Shown here: piece by piece, positions 26,908 to 37,408 of the stretch | How positions within the stretch are numbered: the stretch's first letter is position 1 | Layout of the letters: the number at the start of each line of letters is the position of its first letter | Source of the DNA: Microbacterium lacticum | GTDB taxonomy: Bacteria > Actinomycetota > Actinomycetes > Actinomycetales > Microbacteriaceae | Assembly: GCF_006716815.1 (NCBI RefSeq) | Contig: NZ_VFPS01000001.1 | Coordinates: forward strand, 1 to 64,000 | Length of the DNA stretch: 64,000 bases | Direction of reading: 5' to 3' | Notes under the pieces: model-generated | What the model saw: the letters and a program-made list of their open reading frames with translations, nothing else | What the model was told of the DNA's origin: nothing | Database searches by the model: none | Translations under genes and position numbers: made by a program

Positions 26908-26965
26908 ACGCCCTGACGGGGTGCCCTGATGGGACGCTCTTGCGGGGCGCTGTGGCGGAGAGGGG

Positions 26966-27940
26966 GTGGCGGTGTCGATCGAGGTCGACGGACTGGTCAA
27001 GTCATACCGCTCCGTGCGCGCGGTCGACGACGTGAGCTTCTCGGTCCTCGACGGACAGCTGTTCGCCTTCCTCGGCGCCAACGGCGCGGGCAAGTCCACG
27101 ACGATCGGCTGCCTGACGACGCTCCTCCGCGCCGACGCCGGCTCGATGCGGGTCGCGGGCCACGACGTCCGCACCCAGGCCGAGGCCGTCCGCGCGGCGA
27201 TCGGCGTGGTCTTCCAGCGCTCGCTCCTCGACGACGGGCTCACCGTCCGCGAGAACCTGCGGCTGCGGGCCACGCTCTCCCGCGTCCCGCGCGGCCGGTT
27301 CGCGAGCCGCCTCGCCGAACTGTCCGCCCTGATCGAGCTCGACGAGGTGCTCGACCGCCCGTACGGGCGGCTCTCCGGCGGTCAGCGCCGGAGGGCGGAC
27401 ATCGCCCGCGCTCTGCTGCACGAGCCGGCGACTCTTTTCCTCGACGAGCCCACCGCCGGTCTCGACCCGGCCAGCCGTGTTGCGGTGTGGTCCGCGATCG
27501 CGCGTCTCAGACGCGACCACGGCCTGACCGTGTTCCTCACGACGCACTACATGGAGGAGACCGAAGAAGCCGACCAGGTCTGCATCATCGACGCGGGCCG
27601 GCTGGCGGCGTCCGGCACGCCGACGCAGCTGCGCGCCCGCTACAGCCGCAGCATCCTCAGCATCACGACCTCCGATCCTGCGGGGCTCCTGGCCGACGCG
27701 GGCCCGGCCGCGGCGAGCGTCGAGATCGACGGCGACATCGTCGCGGTCGCGGTCGCGGGCGCCGACGACGCGCGCCGTATCCTCGCCGCGCACGGCGACC
27801 GCGTGCGCGATTTCGAGTTCCGCCACGGACGCATGGACGACGTGTTCCTCGCGCTCACCCGAGTCCGCACCGCCACGGGCGATGCGACCGAGACCGACGC
27901 CGAGGCCGACGCCGACGTGAAGGCCGAGGGCGACGGATGA
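26966..27940 (+). CDS. ABC transporter ATP-binding protein (DrrA-like)
   Basis: A 324-residue nucleotide-binding subunit. Walker [11 protein letters not shown] (residue about 38), Q loop [11 protein letters not shown], signature [17 protein letters not shown], Walker [14 protein letters not shown], and H loop TTHYMEE. The C-terminal extension ([17 protein letters not shown]) is typical of DrrA/daunorubicin-type exporters, followed by an acidic tail. GTG start at 26966 or 26972, with GAGAGGG upstream. Coupled to the permease by ATGA. Substrate unknown, possibly a drug or lipid. Confidence 0.88.
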   Translation: MAVSIEVDGLVKSYRSVRAVDDVSFSVLDGQLFAFLGANGAGKSTTIGCLTTLLRADAGSMRVAGHDVRTQAEAVRAAIGVVFQRSLLDDGLTVRENLRLRATLSRVPRGRFASRLAELSALIELDEVLDRPYGRLSGGQRRRADIARALLHEPATLFLDEPTAGLDPASRVAVWSAIARLRRDHGLTVFLTTHYMEETEEADQVCIIDAGRLAASGTPTQLRARYSRSILSITTSDPAGLLADAGPAAASVEIDGDIVAVAVAGADDARRILAAHGDRVRDFEFRHGRMDDVFLALTRVRTATGDATETDAEADADVKAEGDG

Positions 27941-28815
27941 GCATCGTCCTCGCGATCCTGTCGCGCAACCTGCGCCTCTTCTTCCGCGACCGGATGAACG
28001 TCTTCTTCTCGCTGCTGAGCGGGCTCATCCTGTTCTTCCTGTACACGCTGTTCCTCGCCCGGCTGCAGGTCGACGGGCTGGCGACGACGCTGCCGGATGC
28101 CACGGAGGCGCAGATCACGGCGTTCGTCGACAGCTGGATGCTCTCCGGCATCGTCCTGCTGACGACCGTCACCTCGGGGATCGGCGCCCTGTCGACGCTC
28201 GTCGACGACCGGGCCTCCGGCCGCTTCGCCGACTTCCTCGTCGCGCCCATCCGGCGCACTCACCTCGTGCTCGGCTACCTCGTCTCGGCGATCGTCGTGT
28301 CGATCATCATGTCGTCGGTCATCCTGGTGCTCACCGTCGTCTACCTCGGCACGGTGCGGGAGGTCTGGCTCGGTCCCGAGGCGATCGCCGCGAGCGTCGG
28401 GGTGATGATCCTCTGCTGCGCGGCCTTCACCGCGCTCGCGGCCTTCGGCGCCTCGTTCCTGCGCACGGCGGGCGCCTACTCCGCGTTCGCGACGGTGCTC
28501 GGCACCATCCTCGGCTTCATCGCCGGCGCCTACATCCCGGTGGGGTCGCTGCCCGGGCCCGTGGCATCCACCATCAACGCGCTCCCGTTCGCGCAGGGCG
28601 CGATGCTCCTCCGCCGCCCGTTCACGCACGACACCCTCGACGCCGTCACCGGCGGCAACGCCACCGCCGCCGAGAGCCTCCGCACCTTCTACGGGATCGA
28701 TCTGTACGTCGGCTCGGCGATGGTGCCGGTCTGGCTCGCCGTCGCGGTGCTCGCCGCGGTCGCCGTCGGCTTCACCGCGCTGTCGGCCGGACGCATCCGC
28801 GCGCTCCTGCGCTGA
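27937..28815 (+). CDS. ABC-2 type transporter permease
   Basis: A 292-residue integral membrane subunit with six segments, including the ABC-2 signature region [24 protein letters not shown] between segments 5 and 6. The N-terminal [24 protein letters not shown] is the coupling-helix end. It should dimerise and pair with the preceding ATPase to export an unknown hydrophobic substrate. ATG 27937 overlaps the ATPase stop. Confidence 0.88.
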   Translation: MSIVLAILSRNLRLFFRDRMNVFFSLLSGLILFFLYTLFLARLQVDGLATTLPDATEAQITAFVDSWMLSGIVLLTTVTSGIGALSTLVDDRASGRFADFLVAPIRRTHLVLGYLVSAIVVSIIMSSVILVLTVVYLGTVREVWLGPEAIAASVGVMILCCAAFTALAAFGASFLRTAGAYSAFATVLGTILGFIAGAYIPVGSLPGPVASTINALPFAQGAMLLRRPFTHDTLDAVTGGNATAAESLRTFYGIDLYVGSAMVPVWLAVAVLAAVAVGFTALSAGRIRALLR

Positions 28816-28874
28816 GCGCCCGGCACACGGTCGGAGCACCGGCACGCGGCCAGCTTCGGCGCGCGACCGGCTCG

Positions 28875-28880
28875 TACAAT
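28875..28880 (+). promoter_or_regulatory. -10 element of miaB
   Basis: TACAAT, a near-consensus -10, ends 9 nt before the miaB ATG, so the 5' leader is at most a few nucleotides. Confidence 0.6.
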
Positions 28881-28889
28881 GGTGCGATC

Positions 28890-30455
28890 ATGACTTCTCC
28901 GTCCGCCGCCCCCACACTGATCGCGCCGTCGCCGGCCTCCGTCGCCGCCGACGGCCGCGCGCGCACCTACGAAGTGCGCACCTTCGGCTGCCAGATGAAC
29001 GTGCACGACTCCGAGCGCCTCTCCGGATCGCTCGAGAGCGCCGGTTACGTGCGTGCCGAGGCGGGCTCCGAAGCCGACGTCATCGTGATCAACACGTGCG
29101 CCGTGCGCGACAACGCGGCGGGCAAGCTCTACGGCACGCTCGGGCACCTCAAGAGCCGCAAGGACAAGCACGAGGGCATGCAGATCGCCGTCGGCGGCTG
29201 CATGGCGCAGATGGACAAGGATGCCGTGCAGACGAAGGCCCCCTGGGTCGACGTCGTGTTCGGCACCCACAACATGGGGTCGTTGCCGAGCCTGCTCGAG
29301 CGCGCGCGTCACAACGGCGATGCCGAGCTCGAGATCCTCGAGGCGCTCGAGGTGTTCCCGTCGACCCTCCCGACCAAGCGCGACTCCGTCTACAGCGGCT
29401 GGGTGTCGATCTCGGTCGGCTGCAACAACACCTGCACGTTCTGCATCGTGCCGCACCTGCGCGGCAAGGAGAAGGACCGCCGCCCGGGCGACATCCTGAA
29501 CGAGATCCGCCTGCTCGCCGACGACGGCGCGATCGAAGTCACCCTGCTCGGCCAGAACGTCAACAGCTACGGCGTCGAGTTCGGCGACCGGCAGGCCTTC
29601 GGCAAGCTGCTGCGCGCCGCGGGCGAGATCCCCGGGCTCGAGCGCATCCGCTTCACGAGCCCGCACCCCGCCGCCTTCACCGACGACGTCATCGACGCGA
29701 TGGCGGAGACCCCCGCCGTCATGCCGCAGCTGCACATGCCTCTGCAGTCGGGCTCCGACCGCGTCCTCAAGGCGATGCGCCGCTCGTACCGCAGCGAACG
29801 GTTCCTCGGCATCCTCGATCGTGTGCGCGCCCGCATGCCGCACGCGGCGATCACGACCGACATCATCGTCGGATTCCCCGGCGAGACCGACGAAGACTTC
29901 GAAGACACGCTGCGCGTCGTCGAGCAGGCCCGCTTCGCGAGCGCTTTCACCTTCCAGTACTCGATCCGCGAGGGCACCCCCGCGGCGACCATGGAGAACC
30001 AGGTTCCCAAGGCCGTCGTGCAGGAGCGGTACGAGCGGCTCGTCGCCCTGCAGGACCGCATCAGCCTGGAGGAGAACCAGAAGCAGGTCGGCCGCGAGGT
30101 GCAGGTGCTGATCTCGGCGGGGGAGGGCAAGAAGGATGCCACGACGCACCGTCTCACCGGCCGCGCCGAGGACGGCCGCCTCGTGCACGTCGAACTGCCC
30201 GTGGGCAGCGAGAAGCCGCGCCCCGGCGACGTCGTGACGGTGACGATCACGCAGGCCGCCCCGTTCTACCTGCTCGCCGACAGCCCCGACGGCGCCCCGC
30301 TGCAGATCCGGCGCACCGGCGCCGGTGACGCGTGGGACCGCACGCAGGCGGAGTCGTGCGGCGTGCCCGCTCCGGCCTCGACCGGCGCGTCGGTGACCGC
30401 GGACGGGCGCCGCGCCGTCGGCCTCGGCATCCCCACGCTGCGCGTCGGGCCGTGA
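28890..30455 (+). CDS. miaB: tRNA-2-methylthio-N6-dimethylallyladenosine synthase
   Basis: Radical-SAM methylthiotransferase acting on A37 of tRNAs that read UNN codons, after MiaA. 521 residues. The N-terminal UPF0004 domain has FGCQMN, INTCAVR and GGCMAQ cysteines for one cluster. The radical-SAM motif CNNTCTFC (CxxxCxxC) follows, and a TRAM domain comes near residues 395-465. The C-terminus extends about 55 residues past the TRAM domain, an Ala/Gly/Arg-rich tail common in actinobacteria. miaA follows. Confidence 0.95.
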   Translation: MTSPSAAPTLIAPSPASVAADGRARTYEVRTFGCQMNVHDSERLSGSLESAGYVRAEAGSEADVIVINTCAVRDNAAGKLYGTLGHLKSRKDKHEGMQIAVGGCMAQMDKDAVQTKAPWVDVVFGTHNMGSLPSLLERARHNGDAELEILEALEVFPSTLPTKRDSVYSGWVSISVGCNNTCTFCIVPHLRGKEKDRRPGDILNEIRLLADDGAIEVTLLGQNVNSYGVEFGDRQAFGKLLRAAGEIPGLERIRFTSPHPAAFTDDVIDAMAETPAVMPQLHMPLQSGSDRVLKAMRRSYRSERFLGILDRVRARMPHAAITTDIIVGFPGETDEDFEDTLRVVEQARFASAFTFQYSIREGTPAATMENQVPKAVVQERYERLVALQDRISLEENQKQVGREVQVLISAGEGKKDATTHRLTGRAEDGRLVHVELPVGSEKPRPGDVVTVTITQAAPFYLLADSPDGAPLQIRRTGAGDAWDRTQAESCGVPAPASTGASVTADGRRAVGLGIPTLRVGP

Positions 30456-30492
30456 CGACGCCCGTCGCGCGCCGCCGGCGAAGCCCGGCGCG

Positions 30493-31437
30493 GTGAGCGA
30501 TCAGGGCACGCCCGAGCGCGCCGACGGCGCGCGTCTGTGGGCGGTGGTCGGCGCGACCGGCACCGGCAAGACCGACCTGTCGCTGCGGCTCGCGCAGACC
30601 CTCGCGGCGCGCGGACGCCCGGCCGAGATCGTCAACGCCGATGCGATGCAGCTGTACCGCGGCATGGATGTCGGGACGGCCAAGCTTCCCGAGGCGGAGC
30701 GCCGAGGCATCCCGCACCATCTCTTCGACGCGCTCGACGTGACCGACGAGGCCGCGGTCGCCTGGTATCAGCCGGCCGCCCGGCAGGCGATCGAGGGCGT
30801 CTTCGCCCGCGGTGCCGACGCGATCCTCGTGGGCGGGTCGGGACTGTACGTCTCGAGCGTGATCTTCGACTTCCGCTTCCCGCCGCACGACGATGCGGTG
30901 CGCGCGCAGCTCGAGGCCGACCTCGAGCAGCACGGCGCAGCGGCGCTGTACGCGCGCCTGCAGAACGCAGACGCCGCCACCGCCGCCCGCGTCGATCCAC
31001 GCAACGGCCGCCGCATCGTGCGCGCCCTGGAGGTGCTCGCTCAGGGCGCCGCGACGCACGGCGCGGCCCTGCCCGAGAGCCCCCCGCTCTGGCATGTGCC
31101 CACGACGATCATCGGCGTCGCGCTCGAGCGGGCCGCGCTCGTCGAGCGGCTCGACCGGCGCGTCGAGGGCATGTGGCGCGGCGGCATGCTCGAGGAGGTC
31201 GCCCGGCTGCAACAGGTCGGGCTCGAAGGCTCGCCGACCGCAGGCCGGGCCATCGGCTACGCCCAGGCTCTGGCGCAGCTGCGTGGTGAGCTGACCGAGG
31301 CCGAGGCCATCGCGCAGACGCAGGCGCTCACCCGGCGCTACGCCCGCCGTCAGGTGTCGTGGTTCCGCCGCTACGACGGCATCCGGTGGACGGATCCCGC
31401 CGCGGATGCCGCTGACCTGGCAGACTCGCCCGAATGA
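30493..31437 (+). CDS. miaA: tRNA dimethylallyltransferase
   Basis: Transfers dimethylallyl to A37 of tRNA, the step before MiaB. 314 residues. P-loop [32 protein letters not shown] (substrate-site Asp), [14 protein letters not shown], and GRAIGYAQ ... [17 protein letters not shown] start at 30493; it lies 37 nt after miaB, without an obvious promoter, so probably cotranscribed. Its stop overlaps the next ATG (ATGA). Confidence 0.95.
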   Translation: MSDQGTPERADGARLWAVVGATGTGKTDLSLRLAQTLAARGRPAEIVNADAMQLYRGMDVGTAKLPEAERRGIPHHLFDALDVTDEAAVAWYQPAARQAIEGVFARGADAILVGGSGLYVSSVIFDFRFPPHDDAVRAQLEADLEQHGAAALYARLQNADAATAARVDPRNGRRIVRALEVLAQGAATHGAALPESPPLWHVPTTIIGVALERAALVERLDRRVEGMWRGGMLEEVARLQQVGLEGSPTAGRAIGYAQALAQLRGELTEAEAIAQTQALTRRYARRQVSWFRRYDGIRWTDPAADAADLADSPE

Positions 31438-31925
31438 GCATCGAGATCCGCCCCTTCCAGATGGCCGACACCGAGGCGACGGTCTCGCTCTGGCAGGAGA
31501 CCGGTCTGTCGCGGCCGTGGAACAACCCCTATCAGGACATTCGCCGCAAGCTCACCATGCAGCCCGAGCTCTTCCTCGTCGCGGTGGACCGCGGCGAGGA
31601 ACTCGACACGGGCGATGGCGAGGCCGCCGGCGTCGGCGATGGCATCGGTGCTCAGGCTCCCGGCGAGCTCGTCGGCACGGTGATGGCCGGGTACGACGGG
31701 CACCGCGGCTGGCTGTACTACCTCGCGAGCGCCCCGGCGCGCCGCGGCGAGGGGATCGGTCGCCGCCTCGTCGAGGCGGCCGAAGAGCGACTGCTCGAGC
31801 TCGGCTGCCCGAAGGTGCAGCTCATGGTGCGCCCCGAGAACGGCGGCGTGCACGCGTTCTACGGCGAGCTCGGCTATGAGCCGTTCGACACCTGGACGAC
31901 CGGAAAGCGCCTGATCGCCGACTGA
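31434..31925 (+). CDS. GNAT family acetyltransferase (YpeA-like)
   Basis: A 163-residue acetyltransferase resembling YpeA. The start [34 protein letters not shown] is characteristic. Motif A is [23 protein letters not shown], followed by [23 protein letters not shown]. An Asp/Gly/Ala-rich insertion at residues about 58-78 is unusual and probably a surface loop. It overlaps miaA by 4 nt. Substrate unknown. Confidence 0.85.
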   Translation: MSIEIRPFQMADTEATVSLWQETGLSRPWNNPYQDIRRKLTMQPELFLVAVDRGEELDTGDGEAAGVGDGIGAQAPGELVGTVMAGYDGHRGWLYYLASAPARRGEGIGRRLVEAAEERLLELGCPKVQLMVRPENGGVHAFYGELGYEPFDTWTTGKRLIAD

Positions 31926-31960
31926 GCTCCGTCTCTGCTGCGCGCCCTAGACTGAACCGC

Positions 31961-32848
31961 ATGCCGCAGACCGTCGCGTTCACCAAGGGCCAGGGCACCG
32001 GCAACGACTTCGTCATCATCCCCGACCCCGACGGTGCGCTCGCCCTGAGCGACGCGCAGGTCGCCGCGCTCTGCGACCGTCGGTTCGGCATCGGCGCCGA
32101 TGGCACGCTCCGCGTCGTCCGCTCGGCGGCGCTCGTCGAGGGCGCCGCGACGCCCGACGCGGAATGGTTCATGGACTACCGCAACGCCGACGGCTCGGCG
32201 GCGGAGATGTGCGGCAACGGCATCCGCGTGTTCGCGAAGTATCTGCTCGAGGCGAGACTCGCGACCCTCGACGATGCGCCGCTGCTCATCGGCACCCGCG
32301 CCGGCACCAAGCGCGTCACGCGCAACGACCTGGGCTTCGAAGTCGATCTCGGCTTGTTCGCGGTCGACGACTCGGAGATCGTCGTGCACGCCCGCGGGCT
32401 CGATGTGCCGCGCCCCGGCGTCGGGATCGACGTCGGCAACCCGCATATCGTGATCGCCCTCGGCGACCCCGCCGAGCTCGACGCCCTCGACCTCACCGTG
32501 CAGCCGGTCGTCACCCCCGCCCCACCGCACGGGACGAACATCGAGTTCGTCGTGCCCGCCGCCGCGCGGCACGCGCAGGGTCCCGGACTCGTCCGCGCCG
32601 GTGTCGGTGCGATCCGCATGCGGGTGTTCGAGCGCGGTGTCGGCGAGACGCTCTCGTGCGGCACGGGGGTCGCCGCTTCGGCGCTCGCCGTGCGCCATTG
32701 GGCGGGAGCCGGCGCCCCGGACGAGTGGTCGGTCGAGGTGCCCGGCGGCACCCTCGGTGTCCGCGTCGTCGCCGAGCGCGACGGCGACCACGTGCTGCTG
32801 TCGGGACCGGCCGCGCTCGTCTACTCCGGCGAGGTCGCGCTGGCCTGA
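31961..32848 (+). CDS. dapF: Diaminopimelate epimerase
   Basis: Converts LL- to meso-diaminopimelate, the third dap gene in this window. 295 residues with the two-fold fold and both catalytic cysteines: EMCGNGIR (base 1) and LSCGTGVAA (base 2). GQGTGNDFV and HGTNIEFV are also present. TAGACT (31948-31953) ends 7 nt before the ATG, so it appears leaderless. Confidence 0.95.
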   Translation: MPQTVAFTKGQGTGNDFVIIPDPDGALALSDAQVAALCDRRFGIGADGTLRVVRSAALVEGAATPDAEWFMDYRNADGSAAEMCGNGIRVFAKYLLEARLATLDDAPLLIGTRAGTKRVTRNDLGFEVDLGLFAVDDSEIVVHARGLDVPRPGVGIDVGNPHIVIALGDPAELDALDLTVQPVVTPAPPHGTNIEFVVPAAARHAQGPGLVRAGVGAIRMRVFERGVGETLSCGTGVAASALAVRHWAGAGAPDEWSVEVPGGTLGVRVVAERDGDHVLLSGPAALVYSGEVALA

Positions 32849-32880
32849 GCGGTCAGCGTCCGGGCCCGCCCCGGCAGCCG

Positions 32881-33858
32881 TCAGTCGCCGAGCCCGGCGA
32901 GCAGACTCGCCGGCGGCACGAAGAAGACACCGCCGGTGAGGGCGGTCGACGCGTCGAGCAGCCGGTCGTGCTTGCCGGGCGGGTCGCCGATGAACATACG
33001 CTCCAGCATCCGTTCGATCACCCACAGCCGCGCCGTGTAGCCGATGAAGTACGTGCCGAACTCGCCGTGCCCGGGAGAGCCGAAGGGCATGTTGTCGCGC
33101 AGGATGTCGTGCTCGACGCCCGCGTCGTCGGTGATCGTCGAGAGGGTCTTGTGCGACTTCTGCTCGGATGCCCCGGCGTCGGCCAGCTCGATGTTGTCGA
33201 GCTTCGTGCGGCCGATCACCGCCTCCTGCTGCTCGGTGGAGAGCCGGTTCCACGCGGCCAGGCTGTGCACGTACTTCTGCACGACGAGGTAGCTGCCGCC
33301 GTGCGCGTTCGGGTCGGCCTCATCCGAGGCATCCACGAGCGTCGCGGCCGGAAGCGCATCGCCGACCGGGTTGGCGGTGCCGTCGACGAAGCCCAGCAGG
33401 TCGCGCGCATCGAAGTAGCGGAACCCGATCGTCTCGTCGACGACGGTGACCGCGCCGTGCAGCCGGTCGAGCAGCTGGCGTTCCAGTTCGAAGCACAGGT
33501 CGCGCCGGTTCGCGCGGATGTGCACGAGCAGGTCGCCGGGCGTCGAGGGCGCCGTGTGCACCGCGCCGACGACCTCGCGGAACGGGTGCAGCTCCGCCGG
33601 GCGGGGTGCGCCGGTGACGACATCCCACACGGCGCTGCCGATGCCGATGGTGCAGGCGAGCGCGGCATCCAGGTCGCGGAAGGCGACGTTCTTGGTGATG
33701 TCTTCGAGGTCGGCCAGCACCCCGCGCACCGTCGCAACCGAGTCCGAGCCGGCCGAGACGTCGGTCAGGGCGAGGGTGAGGAGCACCGCCGACGAGGTGA
33801 GCGGGGCGTCGACCCGCTGCGGCTCGATCGGCACCCGACGCTGAGCGCTCTGGTCCAT
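32881..33858 (-). CDS. DyP-type heme peroxidase
   Basis: Cytoplasmic dye-decolorising peroxidase of the YfeX-like class, 325 residues with no Tat signal. GFVDGTANP carries the distal Asp, the His of QKSHKTLS is the probable proximal heme ligand, and LRDNMPFG supplies the distal Arg; HGEFGTYFIGYTA follows. The physiological substrate is unknown. No encapsulin gene or cargo tail is present. ATG 33858 is chosen because homology begins there; the frame is open to 34236 inside the next gene. Four bases separate it from the upstream methyltransferase. Confidence 0.88.
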   Translation of the reverse strand: MDQSAQRRVPIEPQRVDAPLTSSAVLLTLALTDVSAGSDSVATVRGVLADLEDITKNVAFRDLDAALACTIGIGSAVWDVVTGAPRPAELHPFREVVGAVHTAPSTPGDLLVHIRANRRDLCFELERQLLDRLHGAVTVVDETIGFRYFDARDLLGFVDGTANPVGDALPAATLVDASDEADPNAHGGSYLVVQKYVHSLAAWNRLSTEQQEAVIGRTKLDNIELADAGASEQKSHKTLSTITDDAGVEHDILRDNMPFGSPGHGEFGTYFIGYTARLWVIERMLERMFIGDPPGKHDRLLDASTALTGGVFFVPPASLLAGLGD

Positions 33859-33862
33859 GTCG

Positions 33863-34510
33863 TCACACCTCCACGATGTCGACAGGCGCGGTGCGCACCG
33901 CCCCGTGGCGGCGCACCTTGAGCACGCGGAAGCCGCGTGCGGTCGCGGAGCGGGCGACCGAGTAGCCATCGTCGAACGTCGCCGCGATCCACCGCTGCAG
34001 CGAGTCGGATCCGAGGTTGCGCTGCACGACGAGCCAGGCGTCGCTGCGCTCCTCAAGCCGCGGCAGCCAGCGCCGCAGCAGGCCGTGCAGCTCGTTCTTG
34101 CCGACCCGGATCGGCGGATTCGAGCGGATCGTGCGGAAGCTGACGTCGTCGGGAACATCGTCGGGCAGCACGGCGTTGACGTTGTCGAGGCCCCACGCTT
34201 CCGCGTTCCGACGCACGAGGTCGAGGGCGCGCTCATTGACGTCGACGGCCCACACCGTCGCGTGCGGCGACTGCGTCGCCAGGCTGAGCGCGATCGGGCC
34301 CCACCCGGAGCCGAGGTCGAGCAGGTGACCGCCCGGGGGCGGGGGAGGCGTGTTCGACAGCAGCACCGCCGTGCCGCCGTCGACGTGGTCGGGGCTGAAC
34401 ACCCCGCCCGCGGTCGTGACCTCGCCGCTGTGGCCCGCGAGGGTCACCGAGATGCGGCGGAGGTGCTCGGCGCTGGACGGGGATGCACTGAAGTAGTGAT
34501 CACTCGCCAT
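33863..34510 (-). CDS. Class I SAM-dependent methyltransferase (RsmC-like)
   Basis: A 215-residue methyltransferase related to the 16S rRNA G1207 enzyme RsmC, small-domain-only form. SAM motif LLDLGSGWGPIALSLA, then VWAVDVNERALDLVRRNA, and catalytic loop IRSNPPIRVGK. YFSASPSSAEHLRRI at the N-terminus is typical. It is transcribed with the DyP gene. TACGCT (34519-34524, minus strand) ends 8 nt before the ATG. Exact rRNA target unproven. Confidence 0.85.
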   Translation of the reverse strand: MASDHYFSASPSSAEHLRRISVTLAGHSGEVTTAGGVFSPDHVDGGTAVLLSNTPPPPPGGHLLDLGSGWGPIALSLATQSPHATVWAVDVNERALDLVRRNAEAWGLDNVNAVLPDDVPDDVSFRTIRSNPPIRVGKNELHGLLRRWLPRLEERSDAWLVVQRNLGSDSLQRWIAATFDDGYSVARSATARGFRVLKVRRHGAVRTAPVDIVEV

Positions 34511-34593
34511 GAGATGCGAGCGTACCGGAGCCGTGGCACGCCGTGGGAGGGTGCGAACGGCTAGACTGCAAGGCTCATCACGAAAAGGATCGA

Positions 34594-36159
34594 ATGACAC
34601 ACACCACCGGCACGAGCGACACGAGCGACATCAGCGGCACCGACGAGGGTGCGCTGCTCGACTCCGACACCGAGCGCCTGCCGATCGACCCCGTCGACCG
34701 GGTGCTCGCGCGCGCGGAGACGCGCTCCGGCATCCACGTGTTCGGCGCCGCGCAGGCTCTGCAGGATGCCTCGACGGTCGCCTACGGCGACACCGACGGC
34801 GACCAGTGGGATCGCGAGGAGCGCGCGGCGCTCCGCCGCGTGCCGGGGCTGTCCACCGAACTCGAAGACGTCACCGAGGTCGAGTACCGCCAGCTGCGGC
34901 TCGAGAACGTCGTGCTCGTCGGCGTCTACCCGCAGGGGTCGCAGGACGACGGCGAGAACTCGCTGCGTGAGCTCGCCGCGCTCGCCGAGACCGCCGGCGC
35001 CGTCGTGCGCGACGGCGTGCTGCAGCGCCGCCCGCACCCCGACCCGGCCACCTATGTCGGCCGTGGCAAGGCCGCCGAACTGCGCGATCTCGTCGCGGCG
35101 GTCGGCGCCGACACCGTGATCGCCGACACGGAGCTCGCGCCCAGCCAGCGGCGCGCGCTCGAAGACGTCGTGAAGGTGAAGGTGATCGACCGGACCACGG
35201 TCATCCTCGACATCTTCAGCCAGCACGCCAAGAGCCGCGAGGGCAAGGCCCAGGTCGAGCTCGCTCAGCTCGAATACCTCCTCCCGCGCCTGCGCGGCTG
35301 GGGCGAGTCGATGAGCCGGCAGGCCGGTGGCCAGGTCGGCGCGGGCGGTGCGGGAATGGGTTCGCGCGGTCCCGGTGAGACGAAGATCGAGCTCGACCGG
35401 CGGCGCATCCGCACGAAGATGGCGCAGCTGCGTCGTCAGCTGCGCGACTTCGCGCCTGCCCGTGAGGCCAAGCGCGCCGAGCGCAAGCGCAACACGATCC
35501 CGGCAGTCGCGATCGCCGGGTACACGAACGCCGGCAAGTCGAGTCTGCTGAACCGGCTGACGCGGGCGGGGGTGCTCGTCGAGAACGCGCTGTTCGCGAC
35601 GCTCGACACGTCGGTACGCCGCGCCGAGACTGCCGACGGCCGGGTGTACACGCTCACCGACACCGTCGGGTTCGTGCGGAACCTGCCGCACCAGCTCGTC
35701 GAGGCGTTCCGATCGACGCTCGAAGAGGTCGGCGACGCCGACGTGATCGTGCACGTCGTGGATGCCTCGCACCCCGATCCGGCCGCCCAGCTGCAGACGG
35801 TGCGCGATGTGATCGGCGACGTGGGTGCGCGCGACCTGCCCGAGATCGTCGTGTTCAACAAGGCCGACCTCGTCGACGACGACACGCGTCTGGTGCTCCG
35901 CGGCCTCGCGCCGCAGGCGCTGTTCGTGTCGTCGCGCACCGGCGAGGGGATCGACGAACTGCGCGAGACGATCGAGCGCACGCTGCCGCTGCCGGCGGTC
36001 GAGGTGCGCGCGGTGGTGCCGTACGACCGGGGCGACCTGGTCTCGGCGGTGCACGAGCACGGCATCATCCTGAGCCAGGAGCACGGCCCCGACGGCACGT
36101 TCCTGCACGCGCACGTGCCCGCGATTCTCGGCGGCCGCCTCGCGGCCTACGCCGTCTAG
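34594..36159 (+). CDS. hflX: Ribosome-associated GTPase HflX
   Basis: GTPase that splits stalled or heat-damaged ribosomes. 521 residues. HflX N-domain with the Gly-rich loop GGQVGAGGAGMGSRGPGETKIELDRR, then the G domain: G1 GYTNAGKSSLLNRL, G3 DTVGF, and G4 NKAD. The first 60 residues are Thr/Ser/Asp-rich. ATG 34594 follows AAAGGAT; TAGACT (34562-34567) is the likely -10. Its stop codon TAG lies inside the target duplication of an IS481-family element, so the protein is intact. Confidence 0.94.
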   Translation: MTHTTGTSDTSDISGTDEGALLDSDTERLPIDPVDRVLARAETRSGIHVFGAAQALQDASTVAYGDTDGDQWDREERAALRRVPGLSTELEDVTEVEYRQLRLENVVLVGVYPQGSQDDGENSLRELAALAETAGAVVRDGVLQRRPHPDPATYVGRGKAAELRDLVAAVGADTVIADTELAPSQRRALEDVVKVKVIDRTTVILDIFSQHAKSREGKAQVELAQLEYLLPRLRGWGESMSRQAGGQVGAGGAGMGSRGPGETKIELDRRRIRTKMAQLRRQLRDFAPAREAKRAERKRNTIPAVAIAGYTNAGKSSLLNRLTRAGVLVENALFATLDTSVRRAETADGRVYTLTDTVGFVRNLPHQLVEAFRSTLEEVGDADVIVHVVDASHPDPAAQLQTVRDVIGDVGARDLPEIVVFNKADLVDDDTRLVLRGLAPQALFVSSRTGEGIDELRETIERTLPLPAVEVRAVVPYDRGDLVSAVHEHGIILSQEHGPDGTFLHAHVPAILGGRLAAYAV

Positions 36160-36160
36160 C
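36155..36160 (+). repeat. Target site duplication TCTAGC (left)
   Basis: Repeated at 37254-37259. It fits the NCTAGN target rule of IS481 and contains the stop codons of both hflX (plus) and the transposase (minus). Confidence 0.9.
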
Positions 36161-37157
36161 TGTACTTCCCCGTGAGGTTGTGAACGCGGGCTGAGGGGGT
36201 CTGGCCGCCGATCCCGGTGTGGGGTCTGTGGTGATTGTAGTGATGCAGCCAGGTCTCGTAGGCCGCGGCTCGCTCTGCTTCGCTGGCGTAGGGCTTGGCG
36301 TAGGCCCATTCGGCGGCGAGGGTGCGGTTGAAGCGTTCGACCTTTCCGTTGGTCTGTGGCCGATACGGCTTTGTCCACTTGTGCTTCACGCCGTCGCCGA
36401 GCGCGTCCGCGAACGCGTGTGACCGGTAGCACGCGCCGTTGTCTGTCATCACGGCGGTGACCGTGACTCCGAGGCTCGCGAAGAACGCGTTCGCGCGGGT
36501 CCAGAACCCTGCCGCGGTCTCCTTGCGTTCGTCGTCGAGGATCTCCGAGTACGCGACTCTCGAGTTGTCGTCGACGGCGTGGTGCAGATACCGGTAGCCG
36601 CGGGAGCCGGCCGCTCCTGCCCGTGCGGCCTTGTCACGGACGGATGCCGCGGCACGGTCCTGCGCCGATCCGCGGCCGAAGGCGCGCCAGCCGCCGCCAT
36701 CAGGGATCCGGCCCTGCTTCTTGATGTCGACGTGGATCAGCTGGCCCGGTCTTGCGACCTCGTACCGCTTCGGCGTCGGCTTTCGGACTGGCAGCCCGGT
36801 GGCCTGATCGATGTTCACGAGCTTCGGCATCCCATACCTGGCCAGCACCCGGCCGACCGTCGAGCGGGCAAGGCCCAGGTGATACGCGATCCGGTGCGGA
36901 CCCCACCGGCGGGTGAACCGCAACGACACGATCCTCCGCTCCGTCTTCCGCGGGAGCCGGTTCGGCGAGGTCTGCGGCCTCGAGCTGCGGTCCGTCAACG
37001 GCAGCCCGGCCCGATACCGGTCGACCCACCGTTTCGCCGTCGCGGGCGAGCACTGGAACCGTTCCGCTGCCCGCCGCAACGACCAGCCCCGATCCACGAC
37101 GAGGACAGCAAGACGACGACGCCCTTCCGGCGTCAAAGGCGCGTTAGCGTGAGACAC
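36156..37157 (-). CDS. IS481 family transposase
   Basis: DDE transposase, 333 residues. An N-terminal helix-turn-helix (RRRLAVLVVDRGWSLRRAAERFQCSPATAKRWVDRY) is followed by the rve catalytic core: HVDIKKQGR, then VMTDNGACY and KPYRPQTNGKVERFNRTLAAEWAY, giving the D, D and E. GTG 37157 follows GGAGG at 5 nt. The stop codon TAG is not part of the element: it is formed by the flanking target duplication. The gene is intact and may be active. Confidence 0.93.
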   Translation of the reverse strand: MSHANAPLTPEGRRRLAVLVVDRGWSLRRAAERFQCSPATAKRWVDRYRAGLPLTDRSSRPQTSPNRLPRKTERRIVSLRFTRRWGPHRIAYHLGLARSTVGRVLARYGMPKLVNIDQATGLPVRKPTPKRYEVARPGQLIHVDIKKQGRIPDGGGWRAFGRGSAQDRAAASVRDKAARAGAAGSRGYRYLHHAVDDNSRVAYSEILDDERKETAAGFWTRANAFFASLGVTVTAVMTDNGACYRSHAFADALGDGVKHKWTKPYRPQTNGKVERFNRTLAAEWAYAKPYASEAERAAAYETWLHHYNHHRPHTGIGGQTPSARVHNLTGKYS

Positions 37158-37253
37158 GATGACCTCCGTGGTCAGGATGCGAGTGTGGTAACCCACATCC
37201 TGCCCGGAGGTCTTCGCCTACCTCACCCGTTCACAACCTCCCGAGGAAGTACA
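36161..37253 (-). mobile_element. Complete IS481-family insertion sequence, 1093 bp
   Basis: Terminal inverted repeats at 36161-36186 and 37228-37253 start TGTACTTCC and end GAGGTTGTGAACG; 24 of 26 positions match. A 6-bp duplication TCTAGC flanks the element. One intact transposase fills the interior on the minus strand. Insertion occurred precisely at the hflX stop codon. Confidence 0.95.
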
Positions 37254-37259
37254 TCTAGC
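37254..37259 (+). repeat. Target site duplication TCTAGC (right)
   Basis: Exact copy of 36155-36160, immediately after the right inverted repeat of the IS. Confidence 0.9.
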
Positions 37260-37289
37260 GCGCCGCGCCGGGCGCCGGGCCGCGGGGGC

Positions 37290-37350
37290 CGCGAGAACGC
37301 TCGATAGCACCGTTGCGGGACGTTTCGAGGTGCTATCGCGCGTTCTCGCG
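37290..37350. repeat. Palindromic repeat element, copy 1
   Basis: Arms GCGAGAACGC-CGATAGCACC and GGTGCTATCG-GCGTTCTCGC, with the central segment GGGACGTTT. Further GC-rich complementarity (CGCGCCGGGCGC type) extends it to roughly 37264-37372. It lies between the IS and the 3' end of the minus-strand S9 peptidase gene. Confidence 0.8.
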
Positions 37351-37408
37351 AGTCGAACGCCGCGCCCGGCGCGTGGGTGCGGCGGGCGCTCGCGGCGGCG
37401 ACCCGCGT

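Noticed and set aside
32881..33858. Encapsulin cargo DyP system
   Set aside because: No encapsulin shell gene nearby and no C-terminal cargo-loading tail; the protein ends right after the fold.
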